NCBI GenBank assembly: GCA_949294845.1
Contig: CASFJH010000085.1
Coordinates: 1 to 45,444, forward strand
Reading direction: 5' to 3'
Origin: an uncultured Bacillota bacterium
Lineage (GTDB): Bacteria > Bacillota > Clostridia > Christensenellales > Pumilibacteraceae
DNA: 45,444 bases
Under the pieces are notes generated by a model. That model made no database searches and was not told the DNA's origin. It was given only the letters and a program-made list of their open reading frames with translations. Below, one piece after another: positions 9,513 to 18,069 of this stretch (position 1 is the first letter of the stretch; each line of letters starts with the position of its first letter). A program made the position numbers and the translations under genes.

Positions 9513-10355
9513 ATGTTACACTTTATCATAAATATGCAGAGCGGTAAGGGGCGCGGTCGCAAGGTCTGGAACAGGATCGCCCGATTTCTGCACAAAGAGC
9601 GGTTGGGCTACTGCCTTTACGTTACGGGTAAGGCCAAAGACGCTAAGGCTTACGCAGCAGCGATCAAGGACGGAACGATTGTCGCCGTAGGCGGCGACGG
9701 CACTTTCCACGATGTTGTCAACGGCGCCGACTTCTCAAAAGTGGATCTCGGCCTCATACCCGCCGGCTGCGGCAACGATTTCGCGCGCGGCGTCGGCATT
9801 CCTTCCGATCCCATAAAGGCGCTTAAACGAATACTCTACGGCAAACGCACTCCCACCGATTATATCGACGTTTCGGGCGTGCGCTGCCTCAACGTCGCAG
9901 GCACAGGTCTGGACGTAGCCGTGCTCGAAAGAGTTTACGAGGGCAAGTCGCGCTCGTATATCGGCTCGCTTGTGTATAATCTCAAGCACTTTACGCCATA
10001 CCGGCTCAAAGTCACTTCTAACGGCGCATCCAAAATATACGACGCAATAATGGTGGGCGCGTGCAACGGCACTCAGATCGGAGGAGGAATAAAGCTTTCA
10101 CCTAAGTCCTCTGTTACCGACGGCAAGATAAACGCGGTCATCATGACAATGCCCGACGACGTCGGCCTGACCAAAGCGCTATTGAAATTCAAGGCCGGCA
10201 AGCATCTGAACGAAACCTACACTACGCACTTCCTGTGCGACGAACTGTCTGCCGTTTCGGACGAAAATTTCCCCGTGCAGTTAGACGGGGAAATATACCG
10301 CGATATCCCGCTAGTCTGCAAAATCGTCAAGGGCGGCATCATGCTTTACCGCTGA
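9513..10355 (+). CDS. Diacylglycerol/lipid kinase family protein (DagK/YegS-like)
   Basis: 280 aa. The start at ATG 9513 gives MLHFIINMQSGKGRG, which matches the family opening (hydrophobic strand then NxxSGKG). Seen: the phosphate-binding start SGKGRG, the glycine-rich nucleotide loop AVGGDGTFHDVVNG near residue 55, GLIPAGCGNDFARG near 80, and a C-terminal beta-rich domain with GGGIKLSPKSSVTDGKINAVI. Family members phosphorylate diacylglycerol or related lipids at the inner membrane face, feeding phosphatidate back to phospholipid synthesis. The substrate here is not determined. An upstream promoter leaves no 5' leader. Confidence 0.9.
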   Translation: MLHFIINMQSGKGRGRKVWNRIARFLHKERLGYCLYVTGKAKDAKAYAAAIKDGTIVAVGGDGTFHDVVNGADFSKVDLGLIPAGCGNDFARGVGIPSDPIKALKRILYGKRTPTDYIDVSGVRCLNVAGTGLDVAVLERVYEGKSRSYIGSLVYNLKHFTPYRLKVTSNGASKIYDAIMVGACNGTQIGGGIKLSPKSSVTDGKINAVIMTMPDDVGLTKALLKFKAGKHLNETYTTHFLCDELSAVSDENFPVQLDGEIYRDIPLVCKIVKGGIMLYR

Positions 10356-10376
10356 ATCGCGCAGCGACGTTATCGC

Positions 10377-10442
10377 GCCGAAACCTCAATGACGGTATCC
10401 GGTTTTGCTGCCGAAACCGAAATGGCGGCATCGCGTTTTTAC
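10377..10442. repeat. Degenerate 33-bp direct repeat (2 copies) after the lipid kinase
   Basis: Copies at 10377-10409 and 10410-10442 both begin GCCGAAACC and end near GGTTTTGC/CGCGTTTTT. They fill the 94-bp gap between two convergent genes and end six bases before the stop of the lipoprotein gene. They include a weak hairpin followed by TTTTT that may serve as a terminator. Confidence 0.55.
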
Positions 10443-10448
10443 CTTAAC

Positions 10449-13124
10449 CTATATAGTGAACATTACTATTCCGTAATTTCCGTCGGAGTCGATCTGTATA
10501 TATCTGAAACGGGAAGCGTAGTCGCCGTAGTTTCTTAAATATTCTCTTGCGACCGAGTAGATTTTTTCCGCGCCGACCATGGATTTAATGCTGTCGGCTA
10601 TGCGGATATCGACGCCGTAATAATCAGAATCGACCTCGGTTCCGGTGAGGGTATAGCGTCCGCTTTGGGGCATTGTGTCGATCAGATAGTCGATAACGTC
10701 CTTAAGCTCGCGCTCGAACGAGCTGTACGTCATCATATAAAAATCAGTTTCGCCGCCAGAGTACGGCGTTTTTTCATTATACCAGTTATATGTCGCAACG
10801 GCGGAAGCGGGATAATCGTTGGGCGCGTCTTCGCGGTGATCGACGCTTATTTCGGCGTCGGTAAGAAACAGGTAATCGTGCGCGGCCTTTTCCTTGGTAA
10901 GCACGACGGTGGTCGAACCGCCGAACGGGAAGCCGTTCTGCACTCTTTCCTCGAAGCTTACCAGTCCGTCGCCCCATGTGCAGTCGACGTTGTACCAGCC
11001 CTCGGGAAGCTTTACTTTATTCCACGCGTGGCCGCCCCACTGCCCGTCCGAGCCGGCCCTGCCTGCTATGCGCACGCACGGAATACCGAGAATGTTGCAC
11101 ATTAGCGAGTACGTTTTGCTCATGCCGTCGCACACGGCGAGCGCGTTTCCGTCGCCCAGCACTCCTTCAAGATAGTATGCGGTATACTTTACAGCCTCGG
11201 ATATTTCGGTCACTCCCGTAACGTCGTAGTCGTAGCTCACGCGCCACATTATCCAATCGTATACGGCATGGGCCTTTTCCGCGGCGTATACCGACGGATC
11301 GAGCGGCATGAGATCGGGCGCGATTATCTGCGTAAGCACATACCTGGCGCTGTCGTAAAGCTCTTCCGCCGCGCTGCCCGAAACGGGTACCGGTCTGTAC
11401 CCTTGCTCAGCCACATAATACAGCTCCTCGCCGGTGCTTACGGTGACCGGATAGCAGCTGTCGACCGGAAATTCGTCCGCAGCCTTTTCGTCCGACCAGT
11501 TGACGTGCGGCCGCAGAGCGTTAAGCCCTTCGTAAACGTCGCCGTTATTGTACATCGTCGGAACATTACTGCTGTAGCAGGTCACCTTAAGAGTATGCAC
11601 GCCGCGCGAAACGGGCGAGCCGCCGCTGAAATAATTGGTATATTCGCCGGTAAAACGCGCGCGGTAAAACGCGGTGTTTATCAGACTGTCCACGGTGCTG
11701 TGCTCGGTGTCGTAAGCTATGTACAGCTTCTTCTCGACCGTTACGCCGCCGCCCGAAGCGTTCTTTCCGTCAGGACGGAACAGTACCATATACGCGTATG
11801 TTTCGTAAAACTCTTCGTCGCTGGTTATGTAATAATTGCGCGCGCCGTCGTAATACTGCGCCCGTAGATAATCGGCCGCCTCCGCCGGCAGAGCCTCATA
11901 AGTCTGCAGCTTACCGTAATCGCTTTCAAGGTACAGATCGCCGTCGCCCAGCGACCGGACGCGATAAGAGCCGCCGGAAAATACGTCGATAATGCCCGTT
12001 GCGTCAAACCTCGTTCCGTCAAAACGCGTGGCGTACTCGCCGTCGCTGCGATACTCCGTGCCGTTTATTTCCACGCAGTACTCTCCCGCCGCAGGTTCGC
12101 CCCATACCACATAAACGGACGGATAGCAGTTGTCGTATTCGAGCGAAACGTTGGACGGCGTGACCATTCCCTTAAAGCGCAGCGATACCGAACTTTTCGA
12201 CTCGCCGCCGCACAGAATATCCGTCTGTACGCCGTTTACCTTCAGCCTTACGCTGTACGCTCCCGACAATTCGGGAAGAAACTCAAACGTTTCGCCGCAG
12301 CAGACGAACTCGTCGTTAACGTACCAGTCTGCCACCGGCCGAGGGTCGTTTTCTCCGGCAGTCGCTTCGGCCGTAAAGCGCACCGGCTCGTACCCGTCCG
12401 ACTCGCTCTGCTCGGTCTCGCCCTCGCACAGCGCCGAAACGCTTACCTCTCCGGCAAAACGGAGTATGAGCTGTTCGGCATACAGTCCGTACCCGGGCAG
12501 CTCTACGCGCACGAGATATTCTCCGGCGCCCTCGGGAATAACGTATTCGAAAGACGTTGCGCTGTCGGGCTGCATTGCCTTTCCGTTGACCGTCCATTCG
12601 GTTTCGAGCGACGGATCGCTGCCTTCGGATATGACGCACTCGAATCCCGCCGTATATTCGCCGGCGGCAGACATGACTATCGTACCGTTACCCGTAACTA
12701 TGCCTGCGGCAAGATCGGTCTCTATGCTGATAGACGGATCGGCGTAATCCACTTTAAGCGTACATTCCCCGTAAACCGATTCGTCGGCGGCGGAGACCAC
12801 GCGCAGCACCGTAGCGCCGAAGCTGTACGCGGTCACGGTGCGCGTTCCCGTTACGGCGGCCACGGTCGCGTCCATGCTCTCTATGTAATAGTCCTTGTCG
12901 GCGGCAAAACGCGGCTCCACCTCTATCATATCGGACGTGATCTCAATACTGTCGCCCACTTTCATAACGACCGTATCGTCTGCGAACGATATCGAAGTTA
13001 CCTTGTCGAGCGCGCAGTCGAGACCGCCAAAAAGGCCGCCGCACCCCGAGAGCACGGTTCCCATAAGAAGTATGGCCGCAACGGCGACGGCGGTTATTAT
13101 TCTGCTGCGTTTCATGCGTATCAT
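10449..13124 (-). CDS. Large surface lipoprotein with Ig-like and transglutaminase-like domains
   Basis: 891 aa. The N-terminus is a lipoprotein signal (basic MIRMKRSR, hydrophobic core, LSGC lipobox with the modified Cys at residue 28), so the mature protein should be anchored outside the cell membrane. Residues about 38-125 look like a bacterial Ig-like (Big) domain, followed by several beta-sandwich-like repeats to about 400. The C-terminal third carries a transglutaminase-like core: Cys in ALAVCDGMSKTYS (about 664), His in GGHAWNKV (about 698) and Asp in VDCTWGDG (about 713). This is the Cys-His-Asp triad order of the superfamily; such domains act as cysteine proteases or crosslinking enzymes. 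The target is unknown. The ATG lies seven bases after a -10 box: a leaderless candidate. Confidence 0.85.
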   Translation of the reverse strand: MIRMKRSRIITAVAVAAILLMGTVLSGCGGLFGGLDCALDKVTSISFADDTVVMKVGDSIEITSDMIEVEPRFAADKDYYIESMDATVAAVTGTRTVTAYSFGATVLRVVSAADESVYGECTLKVDYADPSISIETDLAAGIVTGNGTIVMSAAGEYTAGFECVISEGSDPSLETEWTVNGKAMQPDSATSFEYVIPEGAGEYLVRVELPGYGLYAEQLILRFAGEVSVSALCEGETEQSESDGYEPVRFTAEATAGENDPRPVADWYVNDEFVCCGETFEFLPELSGAYSVRLKVNGVQTDILCGGESKSSVSLRFKGMVTPSNVSLEYDNCYPSVYVVWGEPAAGEYCVEINGTEYRSDGEYATRFDGTRFDATGIIDVFSGGSYRVRSLGDGDLYLESDYGKLQTYEALPAEAADYLRAQYYDGARNYYITSDEEFYETYAYMVLFRPDGKNASGGGVTVEKKLYIAYDTEHSTVDSLINTAFYRARFTGEYTNYFSGGSPVSRGVHTLKVTCYSSNVPTMYNNGDVYEGLNALRPHVNWSDEKAADEFPVDSCYPVTVSTGEELYYVAEQGYRPVPVSGSAAEELYDSARYVLTQIIAPDLMPLDPSVYAAEKAHAVYDWIMWRVSYDYDVTGVTEISEAVKYTAYYLEGVLGDGNALAVCDGMSKTYSLMCNILGIPCVRIAGRAGSDGQWGGHAWNKVKLPEGWYNVDCTWGDGLVSFEERVQNGFPFGGSTTVVLTKEKAAHDYLFLTDAEISVDHREDAPNDYPASAVATYNWYNEKTPYSGGETDFYMMTYSSFERELKDVIDYLIDTMPQSGRYTLTGTEVDSDYYGVDIRIADSIKSMVGAEKIYSVAREYLRNYGDYASRFRYIQIDSDGNYGIVMFTI

Positions 13125-13131
13125 ATGTTAT

Positions 13132-13160
13132 ATTATATATTATTTTCGGCGGCGTTTCAA
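13132..13160 (-). promoter_or_regulatory. Promoter for leaderless lipoprotein transcript
   Basis: Minus strand: TTGAAA (13155-13160), 17 bp, TATAAT (13132-13137), seven bases, ATG at 13124. There is no ribosome site between promoter and start. Confidence 0.8.
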
Positions 13161-13252
13161 GCTATTTTCCGATTATTCCGCAAATTTCACTCCTTTTTCA
13201 GATTTTATTGTGCGTATGCGCGGCCGCCGGTCTAATACGGCGCGCCGTTAAA

Positions 13253-13258
13253 TATAAT
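13253..13258 (+). promoter_or_regulatory. -10 box for leaderless flippase transcript
   Basis: TATAAT, then six bases, then ATG at 13265. No good -35 is visible at the expected distance (GTCTAA), so this is weaker evidence than the other leaderless promoters. Confidence 0.5.
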
Positions 13259-13264
13259 ATTTTT

Positions 13265-14971
13265 ATGAAGCAAGTCGTGCGGGCGGTATTCACGCTGACA
13301 ATGTTTACGGTTCTCGAGCGCGCTCTGGGATTCGGTTTCAAGATATATCTCTCACGCGAGCTGGGCGCGGCGGCGCTGGGCATTTACCAGGTCGCCCTGT
13401 CTTTTTTCTTTGTGCTCGTCACGCTGGTTACCAGCGGAGTGCCGCTCATTTCGGCAAAGCTCACTGCCAAATTCCGCGCGGATAAGGATTACCGCTCGGA
13501 ATTTTCCGTTACGGCGGCCGCGCTTACCGTTAACGTTGCCGTAGCCTCCGCCGTAAGCCTTGCGGTTTTCGCTCTTAAAAACCGCGTAGCCGGACTTTTC
13601 GCGGACGACACGAGTATGGCGCTGCTGCTGCTCATGCTGCCGGCAGTCGTATTAAGCGGGGTTTATGCTTCCTTCAGAGGCGTGCTCTGGGGGCGTAAGC
13701 TTTATACCGCCGTAAGCATTGTGGAAATTATCGAACAGCTCTCCCGTATTGCCGTCACCGTCGCTTTGTTCTCGGCAGGCTTCGACAAGCTCAGAACAAC
13801 AGCTTTCGCCATGACTCTCGGCTGCGGTATCTCGTGCGCCGCCTGCGTGGCGTACTATTTTTTCAAAAAAGGACGGCTTGCCGACCCTCGTCCGGTATTA
13901 AAACCGCTTATAAAATCGAGTACGCCCATTACCATGGTGCGCGCGTCTTCCAGCGTGCTCAATTCTCTGGTGGCGATAGCCGTTCCCTTTCTGCTGTGCC
14001 TTAACGGGGCTACAAACGAGGAGGCGCTGTACATCTTCGGCGCAAGCGTAGGCATGGCGTTCCCTCTGCTTTACATACCCATAACCGTCGTCGGCTCTCT
14101 GGCGTTCGTCATGATTCCCACCCTGTCGGCGGCGGCAGCAAACAACGACACGGACGGAGTACACAGGCAAATTACCGCCGCGATAAGCTTTTCGATTTAC
14201 GTCGCGGCGCTGTTCGTTCCCATGTTCTGCGCGTTGGGCGAGCCTATAGGCAAGCTGGTATACGATAACGCCGAATCGGGACGGTTTCTGTCTGTCGCAA
14301 GCTGGCTGCTTATCCCGATAGCAATAGAAAACATTACGTCGTCAATGATGAATTCCCTCGACCTCGAACGAAGGAGCTTTATCAATTACGCTATAGGTTC
14401 GGCTGTACTTTTCGCCGTACTCTTCGCCTTCAGCGGCAATTTCAGTATCGACGTCTACGCTCGCGCGACGGGAATAAGTCTCACTCTTTCGTCGGCGCTG
14501 GACATCGCCGCGATAAGGCGCAAAACGGGAGTCAGACTGGATTTTATGTGGGCGCTGGCTAAATCGGTTCTGCTCATCATTCCCGCAATCGTGCTCAACA
14601 GAGCCTTCTATCTCGGCTTTAAGTTTATGCCGCCTCTCTTCCGCACCGGATGCACCTGTCTCATAAGCCTGATCTTTATGCTGGGACTGAATTACCTCTT
14701 CGGAACCTTCGACATAAGCATGATAACCGGCGCACGCAACCGACGCGCAGCCGACGCGCCCGCCGCCGGCACTAAGCTTACTGCCTCCGCGCCGGCAAAT
14801 CCGCGCCTGAACAGTACAGCCGGCAAAGCGCGCAAGCAAAAACGCCGCGACGGCCGCAGACAGCCGCAGGTAACGCGCGGCGATTTTGTCCGCTTTCGGC
14901 GCAAAACGGACGGGACGTTATCGCTCTTTTTACGCAATTCCGTCTGCCGCACTGCAATTTTAACACACTGA
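13265..14971 (+). CDS. MOP-superfamily flippase, SpoVB/polysaccharide transporter type
   Basis: 568 aa from the ATG at 13265 (MKQVVRAVFTLTMFTVLERALGFGFKIYLSREL). This N-terminus, with the LGAAALGIYQVALSFFFVLVTLVTSGVP segment, is typical of SpoVB-like exporters of the oligosaccharidyl-lipid flippase group. About 14 membrane segments can be counted to roughly residue 495. Such proteins flip lipid-linked cell-wall or spore-cortex precursors. A tail after about residue 497 is unusual: Ala/Pro-rich, then highly basic (KARKQKRRDGRRQPQ) and then an unrelated-looking end, beyond the normal family length of about 500-530. This could be a read-through into former noncoding DNA. MurJ-type function is the alternative. 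Confidence 0.85.
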   Translation: MKQVVRAVFTLTMFTVLERALGFGFKIYLSRELGAAALGIYQVALSFFFVLVTLVTSGVPLISAKLTAKFRADKDYRSEFSVTAAALTVNVAVASAVSLAVFALKNRVAGLFADDTSMALLLLMLPAVVLSGVYASFRGVLWGRKLYTAVSIVEIIEQLSRIAVTVALFSAGFDKLRTTAFAMTLGCGISCAACVAYYFFKKGRLADPRPVLKPLIKSSTPITMVRASSSVLNSLVAIAVPFLLCLNGATNEEALYIFGASVGMAFPLLYIPITVVGSLAFVMIPTLSAAAANNDTDGVHRQITAAISFSIYVAALFVPMFCALGEPIGKLVYDNAESGRFLSVASWLLIPIAIENITSSMMNSLDLERRSFINYAIGSAVLFAVLFAFSGNFSIDVYARATGISLTLSSALDIAAIRRKTGVRLDFMWALAKSVLLIIPAIVLNRAFYLGFKFMPPLFRTGCTCLISLIFMLGLNYLFGTFDISMITGARNRRAADAPAAGTKLTASAPANPRLNSTAGKARKQKRRDGRRQPQVTRGDFVRFRRKTDGTLSLFLRNSVCRTAILTH

Positions 14972-15018
14972 CCGACGGCGGTATCCGGATTACTACGCCA
15001 CTCAAATATTACCGCCGT

Positions 15019-15048
15019 AAAAAAGTCGCATAATTCATGCGGCTTTTT
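15019..15048 (+). terminator. Intrinsic terminator after the flippase gene
   Basis: AAAAAAGTCGCAT, short loop, ATGCGGCTTTTT. It lies 48 bp after the flippase stop and before the folT start; the A/T tracts on both sides would also allow minus-strand use. Confidence 0.8.
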
Positions 15049-15127
15049 ACTTTTAAAAGGTTGCTTTTTGCGACAAAATATGATATATTATTGGCAATTA
15101 TATCATTTAAAGAGAGGTTGCCCGACA

Positions 15128-15694
15128 TTGAGAAATTCTCAACAGGAAATTGCAACTCCGGAAGCTTGCAAAGGTAAATCCGCAATTACTTTAACCCGAA
15201 GGCTGACCTATATAGCGGTACTGGTCGCCCTGTCGCTCATTCTGAAAATGATCGGAAACGTATTGACGATCGTAGGTTTCAGGGTGAGTTTTGTTTATAT
15301 CCCGTGGATACTCGCCGGCGCGTTGCTCGGCCCGTTGGGCGGGGCGGCGGTATCATTCATAACCGACGTTCTCGGCACGTTTATCGCCGGACAGACTCCC
15401 GTTCCCCTGCTCATGCTTGGCAACGCTCTGTACCCGATATTCCCCGCGCTCGCGTGTATGCTGCCGCTGAAAAACGACTACCTTAAAATCGTAATCGGCT
15501 CGTGCTTTTCGCTGCTTATATGCACGCTCGGCATAAACACTCTGGGACTCGCTCTGCTGTACGAGCAGTCTTTCTGGTTCCAGCTAGTCACGTTCAGACT
15601 GCCGCAGATCGGCGTCTTTGCAGTAAATTTAACCGTTATAGGCGTGCTTTACAACGTGGTCAAGTCTCGCTTCTTCGGCAAGCGCCGCGCCTGA
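15128..15694 (+). CDS. folT: Folate-type ECF transporter S component
   Basis: 188 aa from a TTG at 15128, chosen because AGAGAGG lies about 11 bases upstream and no ATG in this frame has a ribosome site; an ATG at 15068 is possible but lacks one. Six membrane segments begin at about residue 27 (LTYIAVLVALSLILKMIG). The motif GFRVSFVYIPWILAGALLGPLGG and VPLLMLGNALYPIFPAL are characteristic of FolT-like S components, the substrate-binding membrane subunits that share an energising module (EcfAA'T) encoded elsewhere. Substrate assignment to folate is by family resemblance only. Confidence 0.82.
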   Translation: MRNSQQEIATPEACKGKSAITLTRRLTYIAVLVALSLILKMIGNVLTIVGFRVSFVYIPWILAGALLGPLGGAAVSFITDVLGTFIAGQTPVPLLMLGNALYPIFPALACMLPLKNDYLKIVIGSCFSLLICTLGINTLGLALLYEQSFWFQLVTFRLPQIGVFAVNLTVIGVLYNVVKSRFFGKRRA

Positions 15695-15716
15695 ACGATA
15701 AACGGACGCATTGTTT

Positions 15717-15749
15717 CCTCCGCTGAAAATATTCGGCGGCGGAGTTTTC
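15717..15749 (+). terminator. Intrinsic terminator after folT
   Basis: CCTCCGC, AT-rich loop, GGCGGAG followed by TTTTCTT, 23 bases after the folT stop. Confidence 0.7.
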
Positions 15750-15827
15750 TTGACGCTTTTTGCCGATCGGTTAAGGCGTAGGTTCTTTGTCGCGCTGTTA
15801 AAACGTAAGACTTTTAAAAACGCCGGC

Positions 15828-16002
15828 AATGCTTTGCCGCGTGCGATTAAATTCTTTGCCGCAACCGAACGCATTTTTTTGCTTCGTCAGACAATATTTT
15901 CTGCCGCGACCGAACGCAATTGCGTGCGATTATATTCTTTGCCGCGACCGAACGCGATTGCTTTGCCGCGTCAGGTTATATTTTTTGCCGCCGCAGTCAT
16001 GC
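15828..16002. repeat. Four-copy degenerate tandem array overlapping the tadA stop
   Basis: Units at 15828-15872 (45 bp), 15873-15917 (45), 15918-15955 (38) and 15956-16002 (47) share the core TTTGCCGCgACCGAACGC preceded by a T-rich stretch; the last unit is the most diverged. The last copy covers the tadA stop codon at 15997-15999. No unique spacers separate the copies, so it is not a CRISPR. Confidence 0.75.
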
Positions 16003-16461
16003 GTCGGGGCGCTTGTTTTTTCTCAGGTCTTTGAAAAATTCTGTTATTAGGCTGCGACATTCCTCTTCCATAATGCCGCCTCTGACGTTCGCTCTGTGGT
16101 TGAACTTTGAATCGGCGACGAGGTTATAGACGGTGCCGGCGCAGCCGAAACGCAGATCGTATGCGCCGAAATACAGATTGCGTATGCGCGAATAAACTAT
16201 CGCTCCGGCGCACATTACGCACGGCTCGAGAGTGACGTACAGATCGCAGTCGCTGAGGTTCCAGCGGCCGAGCTTACGGCACGCTTCGCGTATTGCCAGC
16301 ACTTCGGCGTGCGCCGTCGAATCCCTGTCCGCCTCGCGCCTGTTATACGCTGACGAGATAACGTTGCCGTCAAGCACCACCACGGCGCCCACCGGCACGT
16401 CTTTGCCGCTCTGCGCTTTCTTTGCCTCTTCTATCGCCAGCTTCATAAATGCGGTATCCAT
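15997..16461 (-). CDS. tadA: tRNA-specific adenosine deaminase
   Basis: 154 aa. Cytidine-deaminase fold enzyme that converts A34 to inosine in the tRNA-Arg(ACG) anticodon. The zinc and catalytic motifs are intact: HAEVLAI (His ligand and catalytic Glu, about residue 52) and PCVMCAGA (two Cys ligands, about 82). Also seen are the N-terminal DVPVGAVVV and the C-terminal basic DLRKNKRPDA. The last codons and stop lie within a degenerate tandem repeat. The start ATG at 16461 has a weak GAGGAC site about 10 bases upstream. Confidence 0.93.
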   Translation of the reverse strand: MDTAFMKLAIEEAKKAQSGKDVPVGAVVVLDGNVISSAYNRREADRDSTAHAEVLAIREACRKLGRWNLSDCDLYVTLEPCVMCAGAIVYSRIRNLYFGAYDLRFGCAGTVYNLVADSKFNHRANVRGGIMEEECRSLITEFFKDLRKNKRPDA

Positions 16462-16494
16462 TAATGCTTGTCCTCTCGTTTTAATCTTTTTGCC

Positions 16495-16568
16495 GCTTTA
16501 CGCCGGCAACAAACTGCCGCACGTCTTACGCGCTTTACGCCGGTAACAAACTGCCGCACGTTTTACGC
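16495..16568. repeat. Near-identical 37-bp direct repeat (2 copies) overlapping the M14 gene stop
   Basis: Copies at 16495-16531 and 16532-16568 differ at only two positions by eye (GCTTTACGCCGGyAACAAAC... with one further C/T change). The second copy overlaps the stop codon of the M14 peptidase gene, and the repeat begins again (GCTTTGC) inside its last codons. Confidence 0.8.
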
Positions 16569-17399
16569 GCTTTGCAAATAATTCAGCAATTTCTCCGGCA
16601 GATTGAGATTGAGCCGGTAATCGTAATCGGCGGCGTTGTCGGGCAGCGGATGCGAGCCAGAGCCGACCAGCTCGATAGTGTAAGCCGGAATGAGCAGTTT
16701 GGCCACGCACCAGTCTTTATATCCTCCGGCGCTGTCGGTATGCGCGCCGTCAAGGCTGTATATCTTAAGCTGCTCCTCTATAAACTCGCCTATTGCCAGA
16801 TCGCGCGAATAGTGCTTTTTCTGGTAAAAATACCAGTATATCTCGCGCCCGAGCGCGTGGTAGCTGAGCGTGAGCGAGGCGCCCGTTTTTACGGTAAACG
16901 CGGCGATGGCGCGCGTCTCCGGCTCGGAAAACGGCTCCGGCCCTATATAATTCTGAGGCGCGGGATAGCGGATGTTGCTCGCTCCGGTTCCCCATCTGGC
17001 GTCAAAATTGGTGTTCAGATCCACTGCGTTGATATTGGCCTTCCACAGCGAAAAATCGTCGCTGCCGCCGTTTATGTCTATCAGCGTTTGCGCGCGATCG
17101 CCGGCAATCGCCGCGCCTTTCTCGCGCAAAAGCGCGCCGTCGGGATTTAGCATCGGCACAAAAAACAATCTTCCGCTTGCGCCGCCGGCAACAGCGTCGA
17201 ACGCCTGTTTTGCCACAAGACGGCAGCTGACGTTCTCTCGGGCGTGTATCCCTCCGGTAACGATAAGCCCCGTTTCGCCACGGCCTGTCTCGGCGCACCA
17301 TATTTCATTGCCCAGCACGCTCGTACCTATTGAATAAACGGCGGCGCCCATGGCCGCCAGACGCGACATATCGCTTTTAAGATCGGCATAAGTATACAT
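16563..17399 (-). CDS. M14-family zinc carboxypeptidase
   Basis: 278 aa. Zinc-binding HxxE in GGIHARENVS (His52, Glu55), third ligand His near residue 180 in LSYHALG, and catalytic Glu near 242 in PAYTIELVGSG are all visible, so the active site looks complete. Small M14 enzymes of this type in Firmicutes often cleave gamma-D-Glu-diamino acid bonds in peptidoglycan peptides (the YqgT/ENP1 group), which is the likely role but is inferred. There is no signal peptide, so a cytoplasmic muropeptide-recycling role fits better than a wall-degrading one. A TAAACT box six bases before the ATG hints at another leaderless start. The C-terminus and stop fall in a tandem repeat. Confidence 0.85.
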   Translation of the reverse strand: MYTYADLKSDMSRLAAMGAAVYSIGTSVLGNEIWCAETGRGETGLIVTGGIHARENVSCRLVAKQAFDAVAGGASGRLFFVPMLNPDGALLREKGAAIAGDRAQTLIDINGGSDDFSLWKANINAVDLNTNFDARWGTGASNIRYPAPQNYIGPEPFSEPETRAIAAFTVKTGASLTLSYHALGREIYWYFYQKKHYSRDLAIGEFIEEQLKIYSLDGAHTDSAGGYKDWCVAKLLIPAYTIELVGSGSHPLPDNAADYDYRLNLNLPEKLLNYLQSA

Positions 17400-17408
17400 A
17401 CATACAGT

Positions 17409-17486
17409 TTATGCCTTTCCCGCGGCTTTTGCTATAAATTCCGCCGCTTATGCCTTTTTCATAGCTTTTGCCGTAAATTCTGCGGC
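17409..17486. repeat. Degenerate 39-bp direct repeat (2 copies) upstream of the M14 gene
   Basis: Copies at 17409-17447 and 17448-17486 share TTATGCCTTT...GCTTTTGCyrTAAATTCyGCgGC. They lie in the gap between rlmH (ends 17626) and the M14 gene, on the upstream side of the latter and downstream of rlmH. Confidence 0.65.
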
Positions 17487-17625
17487 TTAGCGCGGCGCGA
17501 ACGGCGGCTGTCGCAGGCGCGATGTACCCGTTTACGGCGGCGACGGGAAAAGGTTCGGGGGTTTAAAAGGAGCTTTGCCGTGCTACCGCAAGCCGCTCGG
17601 GTAAGGGCGCGGAAAGAGAGGCCGG

Positions 17626-18069
17626 TCACTTGTGATAAGGAAGATTGTTTGCGATAGTCAGCGCGCGGTAGATCTGCTCGGCGGCCATCACTCGGAAGAG
17701 CTGGTGCGGAAAGGTGGCGTTTCCGAACGACACCGTGCAATCCGCCGCCGCCCGTATCCGCTGCGAAACTCCGCGCGAGGAGCCGATAACGAACGACAGG
17801 CAGTCGTTTGCCGTCATGGCGTCGGAAATTTTGTCCGCGAACTGTTTGCTGGAAAGCTGAACGCCGCCTATATCGAACAGAAAGACGTAGCCCTTTAAGG
17901 CTTTTATGAGAGCGTCGGCCTCCTCCTCGACATTTTCAGAGCGGCTTTCTCTTACCTCGCATACGCTGAAATCGGCAAACCGTCCTATGCGTTTTGCGTA
18001 CTCGTCCACAGCGTCGGCAAAATACCGCTCCTTCATGCGACCGACTGCAATCAGTCTCAGCTTTTTCAT
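17626..18069 (-). CDS. rlmH: 23S rRNA pseudouridine-1915 N3-methyltransferase
   Basis: 147 aa, slightly shorter than the usual 155-160. SPOUT-class enzyme that methylates pseudouridine 1915 in helix 69 of 23S rRNA. Seen: the opening MKKLRLIAVGRMKERYFADAVDEYAKRI, the AdoMet-binding knot region VFLFDIGGVQLSS and FVIGSSRGVS, and the diagnostic C-terminal FPHQLFRVMAAEQIYRA...PYHK. It is the last gene of the WalJ-CPBP-CPBP-rlmH series; its ATG overlaps the upstream stop. The pairing of WalJ-like MBL protein with rlmH is common in Firmicutes, which supports both calls. Confidence 0.95.
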   Translation of the reverse strand: MKKLRLIAVGRMKERYFADAVDEYAKRIGRFADFSVCEVRESRSENVEEEADALIKALKGYVFLFDIGGVQLSSKQFADKISDAMTANDCLSFVIGSSRGVSQRIRAAADCTVSFGNATFPHQLFRVMAAEQIYRALTIANNLPYHK

